DNA of 63,068 nucleotides from Mucidula mucida. Lineage: Eukaryota > Basidiomycota > Agaricomycetes > Agaricales > Physalacriaceae. A model generated the notes under the pieces. That model did no database searches and was not told the origin of the DNA. It was given only the letters and a program-made list of their open reading frames with translations. A program made the translations under genes and the position numbers. This document shows positions 48,128-60,226 of the stretch, piece by piece. The stretch is taken from NCBI GenBank assembly GCA_015501055.1, contig JADNYV010000208.1, forward strand, positions 1 through 63,068, written 5' to 3'. The stretch's first letter is position 1, and each line of letters begins with the position of its first letter.

Positions 48128-49084
48128 ATACTTGAGAGAAAGTAAAGAAGTGTGGACAAAGAGCGATAAACAACTGGTCGTCGTAGGAAAGATGGTTCGC
48201 TAAAGGGATCATAATTCATGTAGAACGCTCGAACATCGTACATCGGCGAATGACTCTTGCTCAGCAACAAATCAAAGAATAGCCAATCGTCGCGGGTCTT
48301 TAGCATCATGTGCAGTTGGTCGACACATAGAAACGCTGACTCGCGGGTCTTCCAAGTCTCCACATTGTCAAAGTCGGTTATGTGCTCAGAGGGCTCGCTG
48401 TAGTCGCCGCCGGAACCGGGGTTCAAATGGAGGTCCTCCAGGCGGAGCACATCAAGGTTTACGACGGCATAGAGGATGACGAGCAAGATCGACATGGTTA
48501 ACGTGCATGATTTAACCTCCAAACAGGTGATGTGACACTGTCGTAGCGCGCGGTGGATGGCTTTGGGTTCGTAGAACAAATAAAAGTCGAGATTGTGCAG
48601 ACATAGACGGGATAGATTGGACATTTGGAATATTGTGTCGACAAAGGCTGGCAGGGAAGGGGAACGCGAGAGCGCAGACTTGAGTGTATCTGGACCAGGA
48701 TACATGTCCCATATCGTGAGTGACTGGATATACTGGGTAATCTCAGGCGCCTTCTTCAACACAGCAGTGAGCCGCCGCATACTTTCACATTGACGCTCCG
48801 CCTCCAATTTTCGGGCGCTGATAGGGACACAATTGCCACAATGTCCAGAGGAGGAAAAGCGCGCCTGTGGCTTGACAGTGAGATCACGGAATTGGCGAGC
48901 TCGAACTTGGGGTAGAATGCCGTGCCAGACGAGTGCCAACGGAGAGATTTCATCGTCAGAAAGGTGCTCGAGAATTAATAGTTTGAGCTCGAGGGGGAGG
49001 TCGAAAGCGTTTGGTGGCTATTGGTAAATTAGAAGGCAAAGGGGGTAGAGCATAGCGACTCACTTGACAAGTTTCGGTGGCCAT
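48124..49084 (-). pseudogene. F-box/LRR-like gene F3, 3' deleted
   Basis: Exon 1 49084-49064 codes MATETCQ; exon 2 from 49017 opens PPNAFDLPLELKLLILEHLS, an F-box-like start, and follows F1 through LDVLRLEDLHLNPG to DVRAFYMNY. There it jumps directly to what is 3' untranslated sequence in F4 (GATCCCTTTAGCGAACC is non-coding there), adding about 25 foreign residues and stopping at 48124. The end of exon 2 and all of exon 3 are deleted, about 650-750 bp compared with F4. A shortened F-box protein could still be made, so this is either a pseudogene or a truncated variant. Confidence 0.7.
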
Positions 49085-49406
49085 AACGGTAGTCGAAGCT
49101 AGCACGAAAATTCGAGATCTTGGGCGTTTGGTTGCAAGTGCAGTAGAATATGCCATCAGCATCGATCACAAGTTGGCGGCGAGGCAAACAAGTCAGAGTC
49201 GCCTTCCACCTGATAGGCCCATTGTGAATAATGGGGATATATATCGGGCGCAGTTAGTAGACTGTGGACCAACTGTGGACTGTCATTGTTAGCATAGTCC
49301 AAATGGGGTTAAAGCATCATGTGGCTCCTAACATTGTTCGATCAACTTGACATCCGAACTTGGTAATTGCAGTCACGACGCGAACAAAGGCGAGCGCGCC
49401 TACGAC

Positions 49407-49413
49407 TATAAAA
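49407..49413 (+). promoter_or_regulatory. TATA box of FunK1 copy E
   Basis: TATAAAA, 44 nt before the ATG at 49457; GTCACGAC at 49372-49379. Confidence 0.65.
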
Positions 49414-49456
49414 CGTGAGTTTCCTCTTTCATTGTTCACCAACACTCATTCTTACC

Positions 49457-52391
49457 ATGGAGACTGCTACTCAGACACCACCTAACCAGACACCTCGTAA
49501 CCCGACCGGTGAAGAGGATCGCGGGCCACTGACTGCTCGACTCTTCAAACCGATGACCATGGACGATGCCGACACCCTCTCCCTTCGCGAGCAGCGCGCC
49601 GCCTTGAGGGCTTCCACCACGGGTCACACCGTTCAGGTCCCCGTCGACGCCTACTTCGCCACCTACCTCACAGATATCCTCCCATCTCGCGCCGAAACCG
49701 ATGGCCTGATCTCCTGGCTAGTGAAAGGATTAAAGAGGGGCCACTATCTGAACAATTCTGGCTGGGCCCGTACACAAGTCAAGACGGGGGTCAAGGAGGA
49801 TGCTACGTACAAAGGCTTGGAGCGTATTGCGGAGAAGATTCACGACCTCTGCATGACTTGGAACGAGAAGAAGGGCGCGGCGCAAGTGCCCAAGCGCACA
49901 ACCCGCTTTGTCTGCCGCCCGAACCTTGAAACGAAATCGGAGGTGCGCGGAGGGTCCATGAGGACCGATGGACGCTTTATTTTGATGGAGTCGAGCGACG
50001 GCGGGGGTGAAGTTGATGACGAGAATGTCAGAACTTGTGACGTCGGGGGCGCCATGGAGGCCAAACTTGACGTGAAGGATAGAGGAACGGTGAGTTCTCG
50101 ACCTAGATTTTTATCCTTCATTTCTAAAACGTTGCTAGAACGAGGATCAAATCGTCAATGCCGTCAGCCACATTCTCTATAATGATCCATGCCGCCGATA
50201 TGTGTTGTCCTTCACCGTCGAGGGCAACATGATGCGGTTTTGGTACTTTTCTAGATCGCACATCGCCGTATCTGAAGACTTCAATTACCACGAGGTAGGT
50301 CGTTTTACATTGAAATTGTCGGCACTGTCTCATCGCTGCTCTTAAGAACCCGGAGGATTTTATTAGATTCATCATTTTCATGACGTTCGCTACGCTTGAG
50401 GGACTTGGTTATGATCCGACGGTTACCCGACTTCGGGATGCAAAAGACGACGTTCAGTACCGATTCACCGTCGGCGACAAGGTTTACCAGACCGTCCGCT
50501 GCATCGATGAATCGAGTGCACTGGACATCATAACCCGCGCAACAAGGGTATGGGCGGTGCAAGAGCTGGACGCTTACAATCAGCCTCTCGGTAAAACCGA
50601 GGTTTTGAAGGACGTCTGGCTTTACTTCGATGCTAAATCGGAAGTGGACATTCAAAACGAGATCTTCAAAGCGCTCGAGGATTTGGACAAAATTGGCGTT
50701 TCGGTGGATCAGCGCCCTCCGACTAGCCCTCCAGGCGTACCCATGGCCGAGGATGCTAAACAGTACTTCATGACGATTGTGAAAGATATCGCTGTCCAGG
50801 TCAATGGCCAGGATGACACCACCCTCGCACCCCCAGACGGTGCAGTCGAGTACTGCTACACTCCGCTACCCCAGAACGCTCCTGCCAAGGAAGCCACCGT
50901 CAAAGGCAGCCGCGGGAAAACGGCAGAGGCAAAGGCGAAGGCAAAGGGAAAGGGAAAGGCTGCCGCCAATACCGGCGTACGCAAGGCATCAGCGAAACCT
51001 CAGGCTACAGCACCTCTTGCCAAGGGCTCGCCTGTCTACCCACATACTCGGCGGACCCATCGGAGGATCGTTTTCGCGGAGGAATGTCAAACCTTATACA
51101 CCATGAAGAATTATGGTGACTTCGCACTGGGATTAGCTCAACTTGTTTATGGTACGTCAAAAACTTTGACGAAGTGTTCGTTCTCATATGCCCGCAGGTC
51201 TCGATTATATGCGTTTGGCCGGGTTCATTCATCGGGATATCAGTCCTGGTAATTGCCTTATGTATATGGAGGAACGCCACATCAAGATTTCTGATCTGGA
51301 GTATGCACGCCGCTACGACTCTCAATGCCAGTCTATTCTTCCCCTCACTGTAAGTTGTGTCGACTGCTTTTGGTCTTTTTCTGATTGAGTTTTTCCAGGG
51401 CACTCCCGGTTTCATGGCCGTCGAATATCAGGCCATGGAGCATTACTTCCCACCGGATTCGGCCGCCAAGCAGGGAAAGTCATGGAAGGATGTTCATACC
51501 ACGGCACACCTGGAGGAGGAGGAGGAGGAGGAGGAGGAGGAGGAAAAATCCTGGTTTCAATTCAACTTCCTGCACGATGTGGAATCTGTCTTATGGATCC
51601 TTCTCTCGCACCTCCTCACCACGGTCCCTGATTGCCTTCACGCAGATGCCCCAGATGTCGTCGAAAAACACGGAGCGGTCCTTGTACTGTACGACGAGCT
51701 CTTTGATGGCTCCCTCAAAGGCTCTATGCAACGCCACAATTTCGTTCGAGACATCAAACAAACCGGCATGCATGCCTTTGAAAAAGCGCAGCAAGTGCTA
51801 GTTGCGTTTTACGAAAAGGCAAATGCATTGCCTTTATGCTACATCATGTCCGCCTTTGTATACCTTGTGCGCAGCTGCTACCAAGTGGTTGAGAACACGG
51901 TGCCGTGTGTCGACCAGGCTACTCCGTACTGGGACCCCGCCCACTTCGAACACGAGTTTTATCGCGAGCTTAATGACTTGTTCATGGAAATGCACCATGG
52001 CATGGCCGGGGTGGGATATCATGCAGCTCAAGAGCTCAAGGAGGCATCGGACGAACCGGGCCCTCCTTCACCCCTACCAAACACGAAAGCAAAGACCAGG
52101 TCGCGCCGAACCCAGACGCTGGCCCATCACGATCTCGCAAACGTCATGCCGACGTTTCCGTTGACGAGGCGAAGAAGAAGCAGCCCAAGCCCGATACCGG
52201 TGCTCAGCCATTGCGACCTGGGAAACGGGCCGCCGAAGACGCCGCCGTGCAGGCCGCCAAAAGGCCGAAGCGCGCTACTGCTCCAGCGGCCCAGCCGCTT
52301 AGACGGTCAACTAGGCTTAAGAGTGCAGCTTCATCCGGTGCTACGAAAGAGCCCAAAGCACCTGCGCGGAAGACGAAGCAAGCGGCGGTGA
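49457..52391 (+). CDS. FunK1-type protein kinase copy E, altered tail
   Basis: Five exons: 49457-50089, 50139-50294, 50347-51151, 51198-51349, 51399-52391. Same long subtype as B and C. The catalytic loop HRDISPGN, KISDLEYAR and GTPGFMAVEYQ are intact. It has the longest poly-Glu insert (eleven Glu from GAG repeats at 51512-51543). A one-base deletion in a C run near 52070 (CCCC for CCCCC) moves the tail into another frame, giving an Arg/Pro-rich end and a stop at 52391. The original tail frame is still open from 52211 to 52546. The kinase core should be unaffected; whether the tail change is real needs reads. Confidence 0.8.
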
Positions 52392-52827
52392 AGGCACGTG
52401 CTCCTTCTGGCTCGGGGGCGGGTACTTCCGCGGCGGGTACATCTGGTCAGCCCGCCGCTGCTGCTTCCTTTCGTCAGCTTCGAGAGGCAAGACCTGTGGC
52501 AGGTACTAAACGGGTCTCGAAGAGCACGGCGAACAAGAAGTCTTGAGCAATGGATGAGATGGAGTGTGGCGTCGATATCTGATTCTTTCTGTCAGTTTTT
52601 TGTACTACTACTACTGTAATTGTGCGCCGTCTCTTTTTTACGATTTTATGTACTGTATAAATACACTTATGAATCTTTACGTATGAATTTTCTCCGACAT
52701 CGGGTGCGCGATTACTGAGTATAGCTTCACCAACCTTTTCATGTGGAGCCGGGCTGGGAGGGTCCCAGTAACTTGGCAGTTTTTATAGTCACGACGCCAC
52801 ATAAAGGTTCCTCTCTTATCACTCGCA

Positions 52828-53160
52828 ATGTTCCTGCCCCCCGGTGTCCTGATATTTTCTTCTGCTCTATTCTACTGTAGGCTCTCTGATCGCATTGTTT
52901 TCTGTCTGCAACTACACCAGCACTGGTGACGCACGTGGTAGTACTATCGTTCCTCTACTCCTTGTTGTCTTTCTTCAAGCTTCAACATTGAGCATACAAC
53001 TTTTGAGCATTGCACAGGACGAGGTCACAGCCATTGCTGACCGTTCCCTTCTAGAAGAGCATAGTGAATAGTATGAGATTCACGAGAAGTTGCTCCGGTA
53101 AATACAGTTTTGTTTCACAGAAAGGCAGACTTCAACATACTACTTATTTGTAGATGATCA
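52828..53160 (+). other. Small repeated ORF region S3
   Basis: Third copy. ATG at 52828 opens MFLPPGVLIFSSALFYCRLS. TTTTTATA and GTCACGAC (52788-52795) lie upstream. The exon equivalent to 47987-48054 carries a ten-base duplication (AGTGAATAGT) with an in-frame TAG, and its donor is GTAAAT instead of GTAAGT, so this copy looks disabled. Confidence 0.35.
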
Positions 53161-53240
53161 ATCTCTAAATACTTGGGAGAAAGTAAAGAAGTGTGGACAA
53201 GGAGCGATGAACAACTGGTCGTCGTAGGAAAGATGGTTCG

Positions 53241-54798
53241 CTAAAGGGATGGCGCTTCGAGTATCATCGACGAGTAGTACCTTGCGATGGATTCCCCCTC
53301 AAACCTAAATGTCCCAATGTTCTCCGAAGGGTCATCACGCCCAAAGTACTGCTTTCCCACTTCCGGCAAACACGATCCAAGGATCCACGTCTGGATCTTG
53401 CTCTTCATCTGCGTCTCATAGTTGCGTTGCTCATCCACCCCGAATACCTCCCGATTCAAGTCCTCGTACCTGTTTGGCACAAACCTTAAGGCAAACACGA
53501 GCGACAATTCCTCCAACTCCAACTCGAGCAACGCCCTGTCAAGATCCTCCCATTGCGGCCACCTAGTCGATGGCATCGGGATACAACGCCGTTCTGGCGT
53601 AAATTCAAATGTGAGGGTCAAGTATCCAAGACCCGACGTCTGCGCAATATTTGCCAGGGTCTCGGTGCACCACGACAGCGGTGTAAGGTGTGGCTCCCAC
53701 TCGTTGCTCACAGCCAGACCTAGTTCGAGAATTTGTACGCCTCCGATATGCTGTAGGGAAGGCAGATAATCGTCTTCGTATATAAGCGCTGGATCAGATA
53801 ATTACTTTGAAGACTCACCAGGATCCCATACACTGAGGTGTAATTCTTGCAGGTCATTGCGCTCTATGAATTGAGAGATGCGCTCGATGTACAAGTCAGG
53901 ATCGATTTGAGAGCGAACCGTGCACTCATAATTCATATAGAACGCTCGAACATCGTACATCGGCGAATGACTCTTGCTCAGCAACAAATCAAAGAATACC
54001 AATCGTCGCGGGTCTTTAGCATCATGTGCAGTTGGTCGACACATAGAAACGCTGACTCGCGGGTCTTCCAAGTCTCCACATTGTCAAAGTCGGTTATGTG
54101 CTCAGAGGGCTCGCTGTAGTCGCCGCCGGAACCGGGGTTCAAATGGAGGTCCTCCAGGCGGAGCACATCAAGGTTTACGACGGCATAGAGGATGACGAGC
54201 AAGATCGACATGGTTAACGTGCATGATTTAACCTCCAAACAGGTGATGTGACACTGTCGTAGCGCGCGGTGGATGGCTTTGGGTTCGTAGAACAAATAAA
54301 AGTCGAGATTGTGCAGACATAGACGGGATAGATTGGACATTTGGAATATTGTGTCGACAAAGGCTGGCAGGGAAGGGGAACGCGAGAGCGCAGACTTGAG
54401 TGTATCTGGACCAGGATACATGTCCCATATCGTGAGTGACTGGATATACTGGGTAATCTCAGGCGCCTTCTTCAACACAGCAGTGAGCCGCCGCATCTTT
54501 CACATTGACGCTCCGCCTCCAATTTCGGGCGCTGATAGGGACACAATTGCCACAATGTCCAGAGGAGGAAAAGCGCGCCTGTGGCTTGACAGTGAGATCA
54601 CGGAATTGGCGAGCTCGAACTTGAGGTAGAATGCCGTGCCAGACGAGTACCAACGGAGAGATTTCATCGTCAGAAAGGTGGTCGAGAATTAATAGTTTGA
54701 GCTCGAGGGGGAGGTCGAAAGCGTTTGGTGGCTAGTGGTGGATGAGAAGGCAAAGGTGGTAGAGCATAGCAACTCACTTGACAAGTTTCGGTGGCCAT
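53241..54798 (-). pseudogene. F-box/LRR-like gene F4, frameshifted
   Basis: Complete in length: exon 1 54798-54778, exon 2 from 54731 to 53819, exon 3 53773-53241 ending MILEAPSL. Compared with F3 and F1, single bases are missing at three places in exon 2: near 54525 (KLEAE becomes NWRRS), near 54497 (before MRRLTAVL), and near 53999 (DDW then YSLICC and stop). Each piece between them is well conserved, including SLPAFVDTIFQMSNLSRLCL. Inactivation is recent, or these are consensus errors. Confidence 0.75.
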
Positions 54799-54863
54799 AA
54801 CGGTAGTCGAAGCTAGCACGAAAATTCGAGATCTTGGGCGTTTGGTTGCAAGTGCAGTAGAAT

Positions 54864-56459
54864 ATGCCATCAGCACAAAAGAAGGCTGTCACGTGCTCTG
54901 ATGCCAAACCGCCGACCGTTAAAGTCCCTGTCCCGGTCATCCGAGAGCGATTCAGACGGGAATGGAACAGCGCGCCAACGACGATCACTGTTGATCAAAT
55001 TACGTCCAATATGTCGACATCCCACGACTCGGGCGCGCGCCTTGCCCGCTTTGCCCAAGCCGGTACGCGTCGGGCTCATTCCCTGTTTCCGGGCGCTAAA
55101 TTGACCTTTAGATGTCTCTATATCGTCCTCATCCTCCTTCTCAGAGGGCTCTGGGGAATCTATATTCCTCGATACTTCCCATGCTCTATCCTCCACCTTC
55201 TTGACCTCACCACCAATCAGTCCAGATATGAACAAGCTCTCTGCTCAGAGCGGCGACTGTCAGAGGTCCAATTCGGGCTCCTCAAGCCCAGACACGAACA
55301 GGAAATACTACAACCCGCCTACTCTTATTCATCCACATCTATACAAATGCACCTTCGCGGCTGCAACGGTGAGCGTCACGACCTTTTTTGGGGGGGTGAA
55401 AACACCAACGTTGTGCAGAGCCGTGTTCCTCGTCGCAATGACCTGCGGAAATTTCTTGACATGCCTGGCATCGTATGGGTGAACAAGATACCCTTTATCA
55501 CCGCTCTATGTCCCGTGCTCTCTCGACGCTGGGAAGATCGACTCGCGCTAATGAGACGACCTTCCGGCTTTGGTAAAACTACGTTCCTTTCAACATCCGA
55601 GTTTCTTCACGAATCCGCCAACGAACGCCCTGCCGCCATGTTTTCGGCGATCATCCGTCCAGTCTTCCACCTGTCCGGGGGGATCGCTTGTCCTGCGTGT
55701 TGACGTCCAGGAGGTCTTCTACGACACCGGCGAAAACATGCGCCGTTCAGTAAACGAATACATGAACATGATATATCACGATTTCTTTGTTCGATATGCC
55801 GAGGAACTGGATCTGTCTGATACAGCAAACCTCTTTCACCCCACGTCTAGACTTACGTTTGATGAGCTTGTGGTAAGTCATTTTCCTCCTAGGTACGAGA
55901 CTTCTCTGACCATCGTTTAGTTACTTCTTCCTCGTTCCGGCCACAAACTCATTATCCTCATCGACAACTTCAACTGGCCGCTATTGACATCAACACCCGA
56001 GAATTACGTCGAAATCAGTAGTTTCCTCCGGGACTGTATCATTGACCCATTCCGTTCCGCCCTAGATGATGGCTACGTAGTCGGTGGCGCTATTGTGGGG
56101 CAACCTTTGGAAGAAGAGCCAACCTGGGTTAGATCCGCACTACTTTCCCAGTCGCTGTTCGACCAGATTGGGTGTGATATATCCGATGAGGAGCAAGCTC
56201 GAGGCGCTTTTGGTTTCACATTTCCGAGGTTCAGGCATTAGCGACGGAGGTTTGGGCGAATCTGAGGGCATGAAATTTGTTGACGAGATGAAGGACGCAC
56301 CGAATTATTGCAGCGGCACAACGTGGAGTATTCCATGAGGAATACTTTTGAACGGTTTAGTTCGTTTATGGGGCAGAAACGACCTAGCTATGAATGGGTC
56401 GACTGCGGCGGAAACGTTCGAGGCGTTTGGTGCCTCCGGAAGAAATATTCAGTATTTAA
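54864..56459 (+). pseudogene. AAA-ATPase-like gene, right copy, frameshifted
   Basis: Inverted copy of 19000-20447 with a longer 5' part (possible starts 54864 and 54901, the latter giving MPNRRPLKSLSRSSESDSDG). The P-loop MRRPSGFGKTTF is present. Then single-base losses break the frame repeatedly: at the AAHVFGD position (55637), before RLVLRVDV (55690), after GAFGFT (56218), in ATEVLGE (56252), in CSGNNVE (56316) and in VRGRLV (56421), plus a six-base insertion in DEEQGAF. The left copy is open through all of these. No full product is possible as written. Confidence 0.8.
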
Positions 56460-56867
56460 CGTGCGACCTGTTGGCTATCTTAAGCACCACAACAATTTCA
56501 ATGTGCATTACCAATGACTGTGTCGAATTATCTTGGGATATGCAGTGGCTTCCCATTGATTGAGTGATAAGAAACATTGCAACGCAACTGAAGCAAGGAC
56601 AGCTGGAACATGTTCCTTAGTCAATGTCCTTCCCTCAATCGCTCTTATCAGACTACGCGACTAAAAGGTTTCTAAAACTTTCTGACAAGTCCCTGTCGAA
56701 AAGGCTTTGAAGGTTCAGAGCCAAGAGTTCGACCCAGTCAACACCCGCCCCCAGGTGATTGCAGACTTCGCAGTTCACTCGGCTTATATAAATCATATGT
56801 TTGGGTATTCAGAGCCAGCATCGCAGTCTCGGAATGCTGAACCGACGATTCGCATCCCGCCGAGGTT

Positions 56868-59577
56868 TTAGATATAACACTTGTACTTGGGATCCTTCGC
56901 GCCCTTCCAGTCCACTGTTGACAGTTAGTAAGGTGACTAGAAAGGAAGCGAAGATTCTCTACCGCAATGCCAGCAATCCAAGAGATGGTCAGGATCACTA
57001 TACAGCATAAGCTTTTACATTGCCAAAAAGATGACAAGCTACTTACTACTTCCTCTGATGGCGACCAGTCGCTCATAGTTATTGCCCCAGAATGATGCTA
57101 CGAACAGAGCTGTGTACATGGTGAGGCCTCCTGACACCATAAAGAGGCTCACCCTCGAAATTCGGTTCGTGAATGTCAGCCTCATTCTAGCACGACGCCG
57201 CATCAGGACACGCGCGCGCCAGCGTGGAATATGAACAGCCCACCTGATAAGCTCCAGAACCCGGCGTAATATCTCGTAAGGTATCCATCTTCTTTGTAAG
57301 TCCCTGGTAGGCACGTATTTTGGTGTCCGTCGTTGTATTGAAAGACCAAGATGCCGAGGACGTGATCTTTCGGAGATGAGAGACTACCAGCGCGCACATC
57401 TCACAGGAAACGTACATGCCACAACGACCGTCTCCAGGCATCGGTGACGCTCGTTTCCTCGGTTTGATTGTACAGGAATGGGGCAACAGCGAAGACGATA
57501 GGAAAACTTGAGTCTCGGAAGACCTCCATTAAGGCGTCGAGCAACTTCCCGCGTTCCGTGTTTGTAGCGAAATTATCCACCGGGATAAGTCGGGAGCTAG
57601 TAATGGAAGGCACACCCACGGGCTGCGCAGCGTTGTGAGACGTTGAAATCCCGAAAACAGGAATGGCATACCACGCTAGACGCAAGAAATTCGTTGAAAA
57701 AGCTGAGGAAGGATGGGATGACTGTCAGACTAAATGTGCTTGTAGAATCAGCTAGGCTGTCAAGGAAGGCCTGCAGCTCAGCCATGTCATCCGCTGCTTC
57801 TTCGATTTCGAGGATAGGATTGGTGAAAATGATACTTTGTCGAGGCTATGAGGGCGTCGAGCACATCAAGGTTGTGAAGAGAAGTAGTACTTACGAGCAC
57901 GTAGCCTCCCCATCCTAGAACTCAGGTCAGTCGAGAAAATGGGGGAAGCGACTGAAGAATACCTCTTTGGGCATAGAACAGTGAATGCGAGATCATAAAC
58001 TGCAGAATACTCTCCATTCGTTCGTCTGTTCCGTTGAACGTCGCTACAGCCCTGGGAGACCCTGGTAAGCATGAACAAGTCGTCTACGAAGGGAGTGGGG
58101 GTATACGTAGTAAGCGTATTGTGGAAGAGCCTTCATGGTCACTTCCATAACCACTCCAAATGTACTGCCTCCGCCTCCGCGAAGAGCGAAAAAGAGATCA
58201 GTATTCTGACATCTATTGGCGGTCAAATAGTCGCCCCTTGGCGTGACAACCTTTGCCTGTAACTGCAGATATCCGCAGTGAGCAAGTGCAAAATGTAGCA
58301 AGCGACGCAAACACATACAACGCGATCGACAGCCAAGCCGAATACATTAGATATTGCGCTACGCGGGAAGTGTGAGGAACGTCTGAATTCGATTGTTGAG
58401 CTTACCTATGGCCGCCACCCTGCAGATAACCTCCTGCAGCAGCGATGCTCGTAGATGAACCGCCGGGGAAGGTGACATGGTTAGTTCGGCGAATTCGAAA
58501 AGTCTTTCTTGTAGGCTCCGGACTAGCAGCAATCTGTAACGATAGTACATCATGGAAAGCGCGGAACAAGTACCTCGAAAGTGATAGCAGGGTCTCCAGA
58601 GCTCGGCGGGCAGGCGGAAGGGACGAAATCGGCATCGTAAGCAAGCTGAAGAAGATGAGCCTAACATCTACAGGCAGAGAGGGAACTACTTGCCGATTGC
58701 AGGTTGTGGATCTTGGCTCGGAAGAACAAATTGAGCACGAATACTTGAGAGAAAGATGAGCCTTGCGCACCCATATACCAAGAGAGTCAGGCGCCGAGCT
58801 GCGACCAATGTAATCGTGCTGTGTAGACAGAAATCCCTGAATGAGCACACGGCGAAATAGTAGGGAAACACTTACACCGGTACTTTGATGGCAAGGTTGA
58901 TCCCAGTGATTCTCGCAAAGGAGAAAGCAGATTGAACGTCGGAGGGAGAACGAACATCAATCTAGAGACATCGGTTAAAGTTGTAAATGCAAGCACCCTT
59001 TAGAACAAATCATACATAGTACGAGGAGATACTGCCTTGTTCGCAGACGCTTGGTGGAGAAAAGGCCAGAGTGTCTTGAGGGTCCGCATCGTTAAGTAGC
59101 ATTGTGAAGAAGTAGATTGACAAGTCTCCCATTCAGTCTGTAGGGGGGATGAGGGACTGTCCTGTAAATGTCCGCAACAAAAAAAATCACGTTCATATAA
59201 GCGCGAACACATTCACGCGATAGTCTGATGTGAGAGGTGTGATCAGGAGCGCCTCGTAGCTGGGAGTTAGTGGTACACACCTCTGTTCGTATAATTGTCC
59301 ATGACGCTTTCGCAGGTGGCTGTATTGAAATCACCTGCAACACCCTGTGCAAGAAAGTAGCATGGGCGGGCGAGAGGTGATGCGTAGAAAAGACGACCGT
59401 TGACCGTACTATTGAGTTCGTTCCACTGAGAATCTGTGATACCCCCGCGTAACAAGACACTGGAGGCGGCAATTGGGGAAAAAATCCACAAATTGCGGCG
59501 AAGAGAGTGTACTGCATGAGAAGGTATGTCATAAAACAAGCGGAAGGCGGAGCTGTAGGCCTATAAGAGATGGTCAT
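56868..59577 (-). pseudogene. FAD-dependent BBE-type oxidase, right copy, frameshifted
   Basis: Inverted copy of 15868-18591 with the same exon plan, signal peptide ([18 protein letters not shown] at 59532) and [14 protein letters not shown]. At least three exon frame breaks are clear against the left copy: [12 protein letters not shown] becomes [12 protein letters not shown] near 59097; near 58490-58510 the [10 protein letters not shown] part and the NHVTFPGG part are in different frames; and [10 protein letters not shown] is disrupted near 58110. Another loss changes AIKRKY to AIRGSSK near 57060. Probably a pseudogene. Confidence 0.8.
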
Positions 59578-60226
59578 TTTCGCAAGAATGAATCGTTTGC
59601 CATTCTGAGGGCGTGCCGCTGTTCACCAAGCATGATGATCATGATTTTTGAGATGCTGTAGCGCGGACCAATGCATCTCGTGCGCAGCCTCGCCATATAT
59701 TTCCAGTGCCTTGCGATTACTTTGAGGACTCGAAAAGAAAAGATCAGAAAAGATCGAGTTCATCGCCCGCTGTTTGCCGAATGACAGGGGCCTTTGGGCA
59801 TTGCAACGCTAAGATTCAACGTCTATGTCGGATGCCCACGTCGAGATACCGCGATCGCACCTCGGTTTGACATAAAAGGCTCTGTTGACGGTGAAAAAAT
59901 CAAACGGCAATCTCCTGCTCGGTCTGGGTCAATGTCATGACGTGAACTGGTTCAGCCGACGTCCTTCCTGCCTTGTGGGTCTTCGGGCATGTCTCTGCTG
60001 AGGTGAAAAGATGCTCCTAGTAAGTATCAGGACTGCGGTTGTGATGATGAAGCTCCAAGGTCGTCTTCTCGCTTCAGGCTGACATACGGCATGTTTACTT
60101 CGAGCACGGAATACATGCAAAATTTACTTCAGTCAGTGTGTATTGAACATACATATCAGAACATATGCAGCACCCTTCTAGTGTAGTATCACAAAATAAG
60201 TACAGAAAAACTTTCTTCGACTAGGA
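59578..60226. other. Spacer between FAD oxidase and P450, right copy
   Basis: Inverted copy of 15223-15867, without coding frames. Small differences near 60060 (TCTTCTCGCTTC in place of left-copy sequence). Confidence 0.5.
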
